Assembly: GCA_947460795.1 (NCBI GenBank) | Contig: CANHJA010000159.1 | Span: 1-5,449, forward strand | Length of the DNA: 5,449 nt | Direction of reading: 5' to 3' | DNA from: Bacteroidota bacterium | GTDB lineage: Bacteria; Bacteroidota; Bacteroidia; Chitinophagales; Chitinophagaceae | The notes under the pieces: generated by a model | What the model saw: only the letters and a program-made list of their open reading frames with translations | What the model was told of the DNA's origin: nothing | The model's database searches: none | In this document: positions 1-5,449 of the stretch, piece by piece | Position numbering within the stretch: the stretch's first letter is position 1 | Layout: every line of letters starts with the position of its first letter | Program-made: the position numbers and the translations under genes

Positions 1-662
1 TTCCCTTTTGCTTTCAATTTCCCTGAATCATAATTTTCAATCCAATCGCCTTCTTTTAAATCGAGATGATAATTTCCTTTTTCAATTTCAATTCCATTTT
101 GAGAAAAACTGATAGATTCTCCTTCTAAAATCCCTTCATTATAATGATACTGAATAGCAGTTTTCCCATTCTCAAAATACCAAGTATTGAGTCCATGTCG
201 TTTACCATTTTTCATGAATCCAAGCTCTTGAAGGTCAGCATTACCAAAGTAAATTTTCTTTACACCATCTTCAATATCATTCTTGTAGTTGATTTCTTTG
301 TTGATACGAGTTCCTTTGTAATAAACTCGATATAACCCATTTAGATGGTCCTCTAAATAAGAAATAGAAGTTTCTAAGTAACCGTCTTTACCTAGTGTAA
401 TTAAATTTCCCGTTTTTTTTCCGTTTCTATAAACAGTAATTGTATGAGGGAATCCATTAGAATAATAGGTTGTCCTAGTTCCGTTCAAGATATTATTATT
501 CAAATAATATTCTTCAACTAATAAACCTTCTTTGTTAATTACTTTGCAATACTGATAATCATTGTAATTGAGAACTATAGTATCTACATTATTTTTGTAA
601 TGTTGAGAAAATACAGTTATTGCAGGAAAAAATAATAAAGTAAAAAAAGCTATTTTTTTCAT
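1..662 (-). CDS. Secreted YwqK/MORN-variant repeat protein (partial, C-terminus beyond left edge)
   Basis: Reading the minus strand from the ATG at 662-660 gives 220 uninterrupted codons that run off the left edge. Residues 1-20 form a signal peptide: MKK, a hydrophobic stretch rich in Phe and Leu, then a small/polar end around FSQ, so the product is probably exported. From about residue 50 onward there are repeated units of the kind (G)xxxxYYxNGxxxxxxxYxNGxxxG, for example around residues 60-85, 108-133, 150-180 and 190-218. This is the degenerate MORN-variant repeat of proteins labelled 'YwqK family antitoxin', which are common in Bacteroidota. The biochemical role of the family is not established; the antitoxin label comes from a distant Bacillus protein and should not be taken as function. 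Its start lies 16 bases beyond the ferredoxin stop on the same strand, so co-transcription is plausible. No Shine-Dalgarno sequence is seen. Family assignment is fairly secure; function is unknown. Confidence 0.85.
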   Translation of the reverse strand, partial: MKKIAFFTLLFFPAITVFSQHYKNNVDTIVLNYNDYQYCKVINKEGLLVEEYYLNNNILNGTRTTYYSNGFPHTITVYRNGKKTGNLITLGKDGYLETSISYLEDHLNGLYRVYYKGTRINKEINYKNDIEDGVKKIYFGNADLQELGFMKNGKRHGLNTWYFENGKTAIQYHYNEGILEGESISFSQNGIEIEKGNYHLDLKEGDWIENYDSGKLKAKG

Positions 663-678
663 TCTTACAGTTTGAAAA

Positions 679-1026
679 CTAAAGATGAAGACGTCCTTTT
701 TTGTCCAATAGTTGGTCTACTGTTTCTTGATACATTTCATCAGGTACGCAACAATCTACAGGACAAACTGCAGCACATTGTGGTTCTTCATGAAAACCTT
801 GACATTCTGTACATTTATCTGAAACAATGTAATACGTATCATCTGCACCAGGCGCATTTTTTGAAGATGCATCCATATCTGCCCCGCTCATTAATTTAAA
901 TGAACCTTTCACAGAAGTACCGTCAGCAATTGCCCACTCTACTCCACCTTCATAAATTGCATTGTTTGGACATTCAGGCTCACAAGCCCCACAATTAATA
1001 CATTCGTCTGTAATTTTGATAGCCAT
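679..1026 (-). CDS. 2[4Fe-4S] dicluster ferredoxin
   Basis: A 115-residue small electron carrier, expected to be cytoplasmic. The first cluster motif is CxxCxxCxxxCP with Cys9, 12, 15 and 19. The second is CxxC-x8-CxxxCP with Cys72, 75, 84 and 88; the extra residues between its second and third cysteines resemble the Alvin (Allochromatium) type of bacterial ferredoxin. Cys92 and Cys93 follow directly and are additional to the eight usual ligands. About 50 residues (20-70), rich in Asp, Gly and Ala, separate the two motifs, more than in compact clostridial ferredoxins of about 55 residues. The ATG at 1026 places the first motif eight residues in, as is usual. The gene is divergent from the acyl-CoA reductase and is followed after 16 bases by the YwqK-type gene. 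Its redox partner cannot be read from the sequence. Confidence 0.95.
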   Translation of the reverse strand: MAIKITDECINCGACEPECPNNAIYEGGVEWAIADGTSVKGSFKLMSGADMDASSKNAPGADDTYYIVSDKCTECQGFHEEPQCAAVCPVDCCVPDEMYQETVDQLLDKKGRLHL

Positions 1027-1084
1027 AATATAAAATATTTTATTTTTTAAGTAAAGTTTAAAAGAAAGTTCGACTTTCGTGGCT

Positions 1085-1092
1085 CAAAAGTA
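1085..1092 (-). promoter_or_regulatory. Possible -7 element of the ferredoxin promoter
   Basis: On the minus strand these bases read TACTTTTG, an exact match to the Bacteroidota -7 consensus TAnnTTTG. Transcription would begin near 1080, giving a leader of roughly 54 bases before the ferredoxin ATG. No TTG lies 17-23 bases upstream; the nearest (complement of 1103-1105) is only 10 bases away, so the assignment rests on the -7 box alone. Confidence 0.45.
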
Positions 1093-1115
1093 CAAAAAAA
1101 ATCAATTGTAGTAAT

Positions 1116-2111
1116 ATGATAAATGACAGAATTCTTTTAATGCTGAAATTAAAAGATTATTTAACTCAAAATAATGAGGAATTTAAAGAAATTAAAACAC
1201 TCAGTGAGCGCAATAATGCTTGGTTCACGCAGGAGTTTATTGATAAATCTATTGATAATATTTGTAACCAATATTTAGATGAAAATGAAATGATTGTTTT
1301 TGCTTCTTACATCAAAACTAAAGAAGAGTTAAATAATCAAAAAATTATCGGTATTACAATGGCCGGAAATATCCCATTAGTGGGTTTTCATGATTTTTTA
1401 TGTGTTTTTTTAAGTGGGCATATTCAGTATATTAAATTGTCTTCAAAAGATGAAACATTAATGTTGCATATTATACAAAAATTACATGCTTGGGATGCTG
1501 AAACAATTGATACTATAAAAGTGTTACCTATGCTTAAAAATTGTGATGCATACATAGCAACAGGTAATAATCAAACAGCAAAAGTATTCGAACAATATTT
1601 TGCAAAATTTCCTCATATTATCAGACGAAATAGAACGTCTGTAGCCATTCTAACCGGCAATGAAACCAATGAAGAATTGCAATTATTAGCGCATGATATT
1701 TATTTGTATTTTGGCTTAGGATGTAGAAATGTTACTAAATTATATGTTCCTAAAGATTATTCTTTTGAGAATTTATTGCAACAATTTTCAAACTTTAATG
1801 AATTAAAAAATCACAACAAATATCGAAATAATATTGATTATAATTTGGCTTTGTATATATTAAATAATCAGTTTTATATGTCGAATGAAAGTTTGCTTCT
1901 AGTTGAAAATAAAAACTATTTTTCTGCTATTTCTGTGGTTAATTATGAATATTATGAAGACATTCAATTCGTAGAAAATGAGTTGACAAATAATGAAAAT
2001 ATACAAGCCATTATTGGTCATCAATATTTGCCTTTTGGATCGTCACAAAGCCCTACTCTGATGGATTTCGCGGATGGTGTTTCGACCATTGATTTTTTAA
2101 ATTCATTGTAA
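1116..2111 (+). CDS. Acyl-CoA reductase, LuxC family
   Basis: A 331-residue protein related to LuxC-type fatty acyl reductases (aldehyde-dehydrogenase-like fold), which reduce acyl-CoA or acyl-enzyme thioesters to aldehydes with NADPH. Recognisable blocks are MAGNIPLVGFHDF (residues 82-94), an IATGNNQTA segment (147-155), IIRRNRTSVAILTG (168-181) and FGLGCRN (199-205). Cys203 in the last block is the likely acyl-accepting nucleophile by analogy with LuxC. The C-terminal DFADGVSTIDFL resembles the usual end of Bacteroidota members. The ATG at 1116 is the first possible start: the frame is open back to a TAA at 1059 but has no ATG, GTG or TTG between. No Shine-Dalgarno sequence is present. There is no LuxD or LuxE partner in the window; the neighbours are a divergent ferredoxin and a downstream protease with its own promoter. 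The physiological substrate is unknown; family assignment is confident. Confidence 0.88.
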   Translation: MINDRILLMLKLKDYLTQNNEEFKEIKTLSERNNAWFTQEFIDKSIDNICNQYLDENEMIVFASYIKTKEELNNQKIIGITMAGNIPLVGFHDFLCVFLSGHIQYIKLSSKDETLMLHIIQKLHAWDAETIDTIKVLPMLKNCDAYIATGNNQTAKVFEQYFAKFPHIIRRNRTSVAILTGNETNEELQLLAHDIYLYFGLGCRNVTKLYVPKDYSFENLLQQFSNFNELKNHNKYRNNIDYNLALYILNNQFYMSNESLLLVENKNYFSAISVVNYEYYEDIQFVENELTNNENIQAIIGHQYLPFGSSQSPTLMDFADGVSTIDFLNSL

Positions 2112-2155
2112 TGTTCTAATTGATTTCTGAGTGTTAAAATTGTTTTAAAATGACT

Positions 2156-2183
2156 TTTGGTAAGTTCTAGTTTTTTATTTTTG
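2156..2183 (+). promoter_or_regulatory. Predicted promoter of the DegP/HtrA protease gene
   Basis: TTTG at 2156-2159 and TATTTTTG at 2176-2183 match the Bacteroidota -33/-7 pair (TTTG, then TAnnTTTG). The spacer is 16 bases, slightly short of the typical range. Transcription would begin near 2188, leaving a leader of about 16 bases before the ATG at 2205. The -7 region is identical over 12 bases (TTATTTTTGTGA) to that of gyrB. Confidence 0.65.
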
Positions 2184-2204
2184 TGATTCAAAATTTTTTA
2201 AATC

Positions 2205-3662
2205 ATGAAAAAGATAATTGGAACCATTTTAATTGCATTTTGTACCTCTATTTTAACTTTTGCATTTGCTAAAAAAATAGATAATAATGAAAATCAAACC
2301 CCTTTAGAAGTTACGAATAATCCTATACCCGAAGGAGAGACTGGGTATATAAATTTGGAAGATGCTGCCGAAAAATCGAGTAAAGCAGTTGTGCATATTA
2401 AAACAGAAACCAATGCTCGTCAAGTGCAATATCAAAGTCCGTTTGGAGGCTCTATTTTTGATCAGTTTTTTGGCCAACATTTTATGCAGCAAGGCCCACA
2501 AGAATCCAGTGGTAGTGGTGTGGTTGTTTCGGCTGATGGTTATATTGTAACGAACAATCATGTAATCGATGGTGCAGATCAAATTAAAGTAATTTTCAAT
2601 AATAAAAAAACAGTATCAGCAAAATTAGTAGGGAAAGATGCCTCAACCGATTTAGCTGTTTTAAAGGTGGATGAAAGCAATTTATCGTTTATTCAGTATG
2701 GTAATTCAGACGATGTTCGATTGGGACAATGGGTGCTAGCAGTTGGTTATCCTTTAACTCTCGAAACAACCGTAACTGCAGGTATTGTGAGTGCTAAATA
2801 CAGAAACATTGGCATCAATCAACAAAAAAGTGGTAATAATGCTATTGAAAGTTTTATACAAACGGATGCTGCTGTTAACCCGGGTAATAGTGGTGGTGCA
2901 TTGGTAAATGCTCGTGGAGAATTAATCGGAATCAATGCTGCAATAGCCTCTCCTACTGGATCCTATGCTGGTTATTCTTTTGCTATTCCTTCTAATATTG
3001 TAAAAAAAGTAGTAAATGATATGATGAAATTTGGAAACGTGCAACGTGCTTATTTGGGCGTTGGTTATTTAGATTCAAAAAATGCTACACCAGAACAAAT
3101 AAGTGCTTATCGTTTGGATAAAATTGAAGGGATATATATCAATCAAATTATGGAAAACAGCAGTGCCGAAGATGCCGGTTTAAAAGTAGGTGATGTAATT
3201 ACCAAAATTGGAAACTACAATATTAAAAGTGGGCCTCAAATGTTAGAAAAAATTGCACAATATCGACCAGGTGAAAGCATTACCATAAATTATATTAGAA
3301 ATGGAAATACAGCTACAACAACTGCAAAACTCAAAAATGTTTTAGGTAATACTCAAATTGTAAAAAATGAACCTTTATCTAAAGAAAAATTAGGGATTCA
3401 AATGAGGGATTTAACTGGCCAAGAAGCAGGACAATTAGGTATCAATGGAGGTGTTTATATTACAGGGATTCTTCAAAATGGTTTAATTGCCAAACAAACC
3501 CGGATGAAAAAAGGTTTTGTTATTACGCAAGTGAACGAGCAAGCCATTACATCAATAAAAGAAATGGAGAAAATATTGCAATCTGACGAAAAAGATTTTC
3601 AATTCGGAGGCCTATATCCTAATTACCAAGGACTTTATTATTATGAAATTAAAGCAGAGTAA
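2205..3662 (+). CDS. DegP/HtrA-family periplasmic serine protease (Do-like, two PDZ domains)
   Basis: A 485-residue envelope protease/chaperone that handles misfolded exported proteins. Residues 1-22 are an export signal or N-terminal membrane anchor (MKK followed by a hydrophobic run ending FAFA). The chymotrypsin-like domain covers about 50-275 and has a complete catalytic triad: His119 in TNNHV, Asp149 in STDLAVLKV and Ser229 in NPGNSGGAL. Residues 73-101 are a Gln/Phe/Gly-rich insert before the His strand, in the place of the LA loop of E. coli DegP. PDZ1 spans about 281-378 (YLGV loop at 283-286) and PDZ2 about 394-485 (LGIQM at 396-400), so the architecture and length are those of full DegP/DegQ proteins. 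The ATG at 2205 is the only start that keeps the signal peptide whole. It has its own promoter and a terminator downstream, suggesting a monocistronic unit. DegP and DegQ cannot be told apart here. Confidence 0.95.
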   Translation: MKKIIGTILIAFCTSILTFAFAKKIDNNENQTPLEVTNNPIPEGETGYINLEDAAEKSSKAVVHIKTETNARQVQYQSPFGGSIFDQFFGQHFMQQGPQESSGSGVVVSADGYIVTNNHVIDGADQIKVIFNNKKTVSAKLVGKDASTDLAVLKVDESNLSFIQYGNSDDVRLGQWVLAVGYPLTLETTVTAGIVSAKYRNIGINQQKSGNNAIESFIQTDAAVNPGNSGGALVNARGELIGINAAIASPTGSYAGYSFAIPSNIVKKVVNDMMKFGNVQRAYLGVGYLDSKNATPEQISAYRLDKIEGIYINQIMENSSAEDAGLKVGDVITKIGNYNIKSGPQMLEKIAQYRPGESITINYIRNGNTATTTAKLKNVLGNTQIVKNEPLSKEKLGIQMRDLTGQEAGQLGINGGVYITGILQNGLIAKQTRMKKGFVITQVNEQAITSIKEMEKILQSDEKDFQFGGLYPNYQGLYYYEIKAE

Positions 3663-3676
3663 AAATAACTTTTACT
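3658..3676 (+). repeat. Inverted repeat across the protease stop codon
   Basis: AGTAAAA (3658-3664) and TTTTACT (3670-3676) are perfect 7-base inverted arms around a 5-base loop. The left arm includes the TAA stop at 3660-3662. The stem has only one G-C pair, so it would be weak by itself. Confidence 0.4.
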
Positions 3677-3716
3677 GAATTTATCGTCCTATTTAGTTAG
3701 GAGTTGTAAAATAAAT

Positions 3717-3728
3717 ACCCATATGGGT
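3717..3728. repeat. 12-bp perfect palindrome
   Basis: ACCCATATGGGT reads the same on both strands and lies two bases before the terminator stem. It could be a binding site for a dimeric protein or simply part of a structured 3' region. No second copy is seen in the window. Confidence 0.4.
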
Positions 3729-3730
3729 TT

Positions 3731-3766
3731 AAATCCTTCAAATGATTCACTGTTTGAAGGATTTTT
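3731..3766 (+). terminator. Intrinsic terminator after the protease gene
   Basis: A perfect 12-bp stem pairs AAATCCTTCAAA (3731-3742) with TTTGAAGGATTT (3753-3764) around a 10-base loop. The right arm runs directly into a T tract (TTTTT at 3762-3766, then CT). It sits about 70 bases past the protease stop and about 95 bases ahead of the gyrB promoter, so it should separate the two units. Confidence 0.85.
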
Positions 3767-3860
3767 CTGTTTAAATATGCTTCTCATTATGTTGATAACA
3801 ATCTTAAAAAATCTTTCTAAAATAGTCTTCAATTATGTGCATTTCTAGGTGATAAAAAAC

Positions 3861-3891
3861 TTGCAAAACCGACTAAAAAAAGTTATTTTTG
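3861..3891 (+). promoter_or_regulatory. Predicted gyrB promoter
   Basis: TTG at 3861-3863, a 20-base spacer and TATTTTTG at 3884-3891 fit the Bacteroidota -33/-7 promoter (TTG, then TAnnTTTG) with ideal spacing. Transcription should start near 3896, giving a leader of about 50 bases before the gyrB ATG. The -7 box and flanks share TTATTTTTGTGA with the protease promoter. Confidence 0.75.
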
Positions 3892-3896
3892 TGAAC

Positions 3897-3919
3897 CTTC
3901 AGAAATTCTTTTTTTGAAG
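3897..3919 (+). promoter_or_regulatory. Possible stem-loop at the 5' end of the gyrB mRNA
   Basis: CTTCAGAAA (3897-3905) can pair with TTTTTGAAG (3911-3919) in a 9-bp stem with one G-U pair and a 5-base loop. It begins almost exactly at the predicted transcription start, so it would form the very 5' end of the message. A role in mRNA stability is inferred only from position. Confidence 0.4.
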
Positions 3920-3947
3920 AAGAAAATATTAAAATTAAAATCTAGAA

Positions 3948-5449
3948 ATGTCAGAAGAAAACGAAGAAAAACAAATGCCCGCTTATGGTGCCGATAGTAT
4001 TCAAGTACTTGAAGGATTAGAAGCTGTTCGAAAAAGACCTGCCATGTATATTGGCGATATTGGTGTAAAAGGTTTACATCATTTGGTGTATGAAGTAGTT
4101 GATAACTCCATTGATGAAGCCTTGGCTGGTCATTGTAAAAATATTACTGTAAAAATTTTAGAAGGAAACTCAATATCTGTTGAAGATGACGGTAGAGGAA
4201 TTCCAACTGCCATGCATACCAAAGAAAAACGCTCGGCTTTAGAAGTTGTAATGACGGTTTTACATGCTGGTGGTAAATTCGATAAGGGTTCATACAAAGT
4301 ATCTGGTGGTTTGCATGGTGTAGGTGTAAGTTGTGTGAACGCCTTAAGTAAATATTTACTAGTTACAGTAAACCGAGATGGCAAGCGTTTTCAACAAGAA
4401 TATAGTTGCGGTGTACCAAAATATCCTGTTAAAGAAATTGGTGAGAGCAACACTACTGGTACAAAAGTAGTTTTTACTCCAGATGATAGCATTTTTACTG
4501 TTAGTGAATATAGTTTTGAAATTTTAGCAGCACGTTTACGTGAGTTGTCATTCTTAAACAGAGGGGTTCGCATTCATTTAATTGACGAAAGAGAAAAAGA
4601 AGAGAATGGCGAATTTCCAACTACAACATTCTACAGTGAGGGAGGAATCAGTGAGTTCTTATTGTTGTTGGATAAAAATGCAAAACGTGAAGGATTATTG
4701 CCTGAGCCTATTTTTGCTGAAGACCATGACAAAGATTCGAATGTTGCGGTTGAATTAGCAATGATGTACAATACATCATACAGTGAAAATATTTTTTCAT
4801 ATGTAAATAACATCAACACCATTGAAGGAGGAACCCATGTTGCTGGTTTTAGAAGAGCCATTACACGTGTATTTAAAGCGTATGGTGATAAAAACAAATT
4901 ATTCGAAAAAGCAAAAGTTGATATTTTAGGGGATGATTTTAGAGAGGGATTAAGCGTAGTCGTTTCTGTAAAAGTTCCTGAACCTCAGTTTGAAGGACAA
5001 ACAAAAACAAAATTAGGGAACAGTGAAGTTTCTGGAATTGTAGATGCTGCTGTATCCAGAGTATTAGAAGCCTATTTGGAGGAAAACCCTAAGGAAGCAA
5101 AAATTATCATTGAAAAAGTAATTATTGCAGCTCAAGCTCGACAAGCAGCTAAAAAAGCCCGTGAATTGGTACAACGTAAAAATGTATTAACGGGCAGTGG
5201 GTTGCCGGGTAAACTTGCTGATTGCAGTGATAATGATCCTACAAAATGTGAGCTATATTTAGTCGAAGGAGATTCGGCTGGTGGTACTGCCAAGCAAGGT
5301 AGAAATCGTCAATACCAAGCAATTTTACCATTACGAGGTAAAATTTTGAATGTTGAAAAAGCGATGCCACACAAGGTTTTTGAAAACGAAGAGATTCGAA
5401 ATATGTTCACTGGTTTTGGTGTAACTATTGGAACGCCTGAAGATGCAAA
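3948..5449 (+). CDS. gyrB: DNA gyrase subunit B (partial, C-terminus beyond right edge)
   Basis: GyrB supplies the ATPase and TOPRIM parts of DNA gyrase, which with GyrA introduces negative supercoils. The frame from the ATG at 3948 gives 500 complete codons and runs off the right edge; Bacteroidota GyrB is usually about 640-650 residues, so some 145 are missing. The GHKL ATPase domain shows Asn53 and Glu57 in DNSIDEA, DDGRGIP at 80-86, Lys110, and the lid KVSGGLHGVG from 117. These correspond to E. coli Asn46, Glu50, Asp73, Lys103 and Lys110 with a constant offset of 7. The transducer domain contains QTKTKLGN (351-358) with Lys353 equivalent to E. coli Lys337. TOPRIM begins near 434, with the catalytic Glu440 in EGDSAGG and PLRGKILNVEKA at 461-472; the DxD metal motif lies past the edge. 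The ATG is preceded by A-rich leader without a Shine-Dalgarno sequence. No truncation or frameshift is seen. Confidence 0.97.
   Translation, partial: MSEENEEKQMPAYGADSIQVLEGLEAVRKRPAMYIGDIGVKGLHHLVYEVVDNSIDEALAGHCKNITVKILEGNSISVEDDGRGIPTAMHTKEKRSALEVVMTVLHAGGKFDKGSYKVSGGLHGVGVSCVNALSKYLLVTVNRDGKRFQQEYSCGVPKYPVKEIGESNTTGTKVVFTPDDSIFTVSEYSFEILAARLRELSFLNRGVRIHLIDEREKEENGEFPTTTFYSEGGISEFLLLLDKNAKREGLLPEPIFAEDHDKDSNVAVELAMMYNTSYSENIFSYVNNINTIEGGTHVAGFRRAITRVFKAYGDKNKLFEKAKVDILGDDFREGLSVVVSVKVPEPQFEGQTKTKLGNSEVSGIVDAAVSRVLEAYLEENPKEAKIIIEKVIIAAQARQAAKKARELVQRKNVLTGSGLPGKLADCSDNDPTKCELYLVEGDSAGGTAKQGRNRQYQAILPLRGKILNVEKAMPHKVFENEEIRNMFTGFGVTIGTPEDA

Noticed and set aside
1..662. Toxin-antitoxin module suggested by the 'YwqK antitoxin' family name
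   Set aside because: No toxin-like gene is adjacent, the protein has a signal peptide, and the family label is not backed by function in Bacteroidota.
2134..2148. TTAAAA-TTG-TTTTAA inverted repeat as a terminator after the reductase gene
   Set aside because: The stem is entirely A/T, the loop is three bases and no T tract follows; it would not be a stable terminator. No convincing terminator for the reductase was found.
2241..2243. Cys13 of the protease as a lipoprotein attachment site
   Set aside because: The preceding residue is Phe, which is not accepted at the -1 position of a lipobox, and the hydrophobic segment continues past the cysteine.
2304..2582. Minus-strand reading frame inside the protease gene
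   Set aside because: It lies wholly within the well-supported protease coding sequence, and its composition is that of an antisense shadow without recognisable motifs.
3790..3800. TGTTGATAACA as a DnaA box or operator upstream of gyrB
   Set aside because: It differs from the consensus box (complement TGTGGATAA) by one base and is a single copy with no cluster, so it cannot support an origin or DnaA control. It is a 4+3+4 hyphenated palindrome, but so short that chance is likely.
3777..3848. Small hydrophobic reading frame of 23 residues between the protease and gyrB
   Set aside because: It lies after the terminator and before the gyrB promoter, with no promoter of its own at a suitable distance and no start signal; its hydrophobic makeup is expected from A/T-rich DNA.

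Overview
The window looks like ordinary chromosomal DNA from a member of the Bacteroidota. The evidence is the high A+T content, genes that start after A/T-rich leaders without clear Shine-Dalgarno sequences, promoter elements of the Bacteroidota type (TAnnTTTG at -7 with TTG or TTTG upstream), and proteins that read like Bacteroidota versions of their families (YwqK/MORN-variant secreted protein, insert-containing dicluster ferredoxin, stand-alone LuxC-like acyl-CoA reductase, DegP/HtrA, GyrB). The order cannot be fixed from the sequence alone; Chitinophagales, Sphingobacteriales or Flavobacteriales are all plausible.

Layout: positions 1-662 hold the first 220 codons of a minus-strand gene for a secreted YwqK/MORN-variant repeat protein that runs off the left edge. 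Sixteen bases upstream of its start, also on the minus strand, ends a 115-residue 2[4Fe-4S] ferredoxin gene (679-1026). An 89-bp divergent spacer separates the ferredoxin from a plus-strand acyl-CoA reductase gene of the LuxC family (1116-2111). A 93-bp gap with a good promoter leads to a plus-strand DegP/HtrA-type periplasmic serine protease with two PDZ domains (2205-3662). Its 3' side carries several inverted repeats, the last a convincing intrinsic terminator (3731-3766). After that comes a clear promoter (3861-3891) and the first 500 codons of gyrB (3948 to the right edge).

Functional reading: the ferredoxin and the acyl-CoA reductase are divergent neighbours and could share control; whether they share electrons is unknown. 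The protease and gyrB appear to be separate transcription units, each with its own promoter; the two -7 regions share an identical 12-base stretch. The protease is an envelope quality-control enzyme and GyrB is a housekeeping topoisomerase subunit. I found no mobile element, CRISPR array, RNA gene, frameshift or defence system. I do not see a previously undescribed system here; the items most worth a second look are regulatory structures around the protease 3' end and the gyrB leader, and the unassigned role of the LuxC-like reductase beside a ferredoxin.
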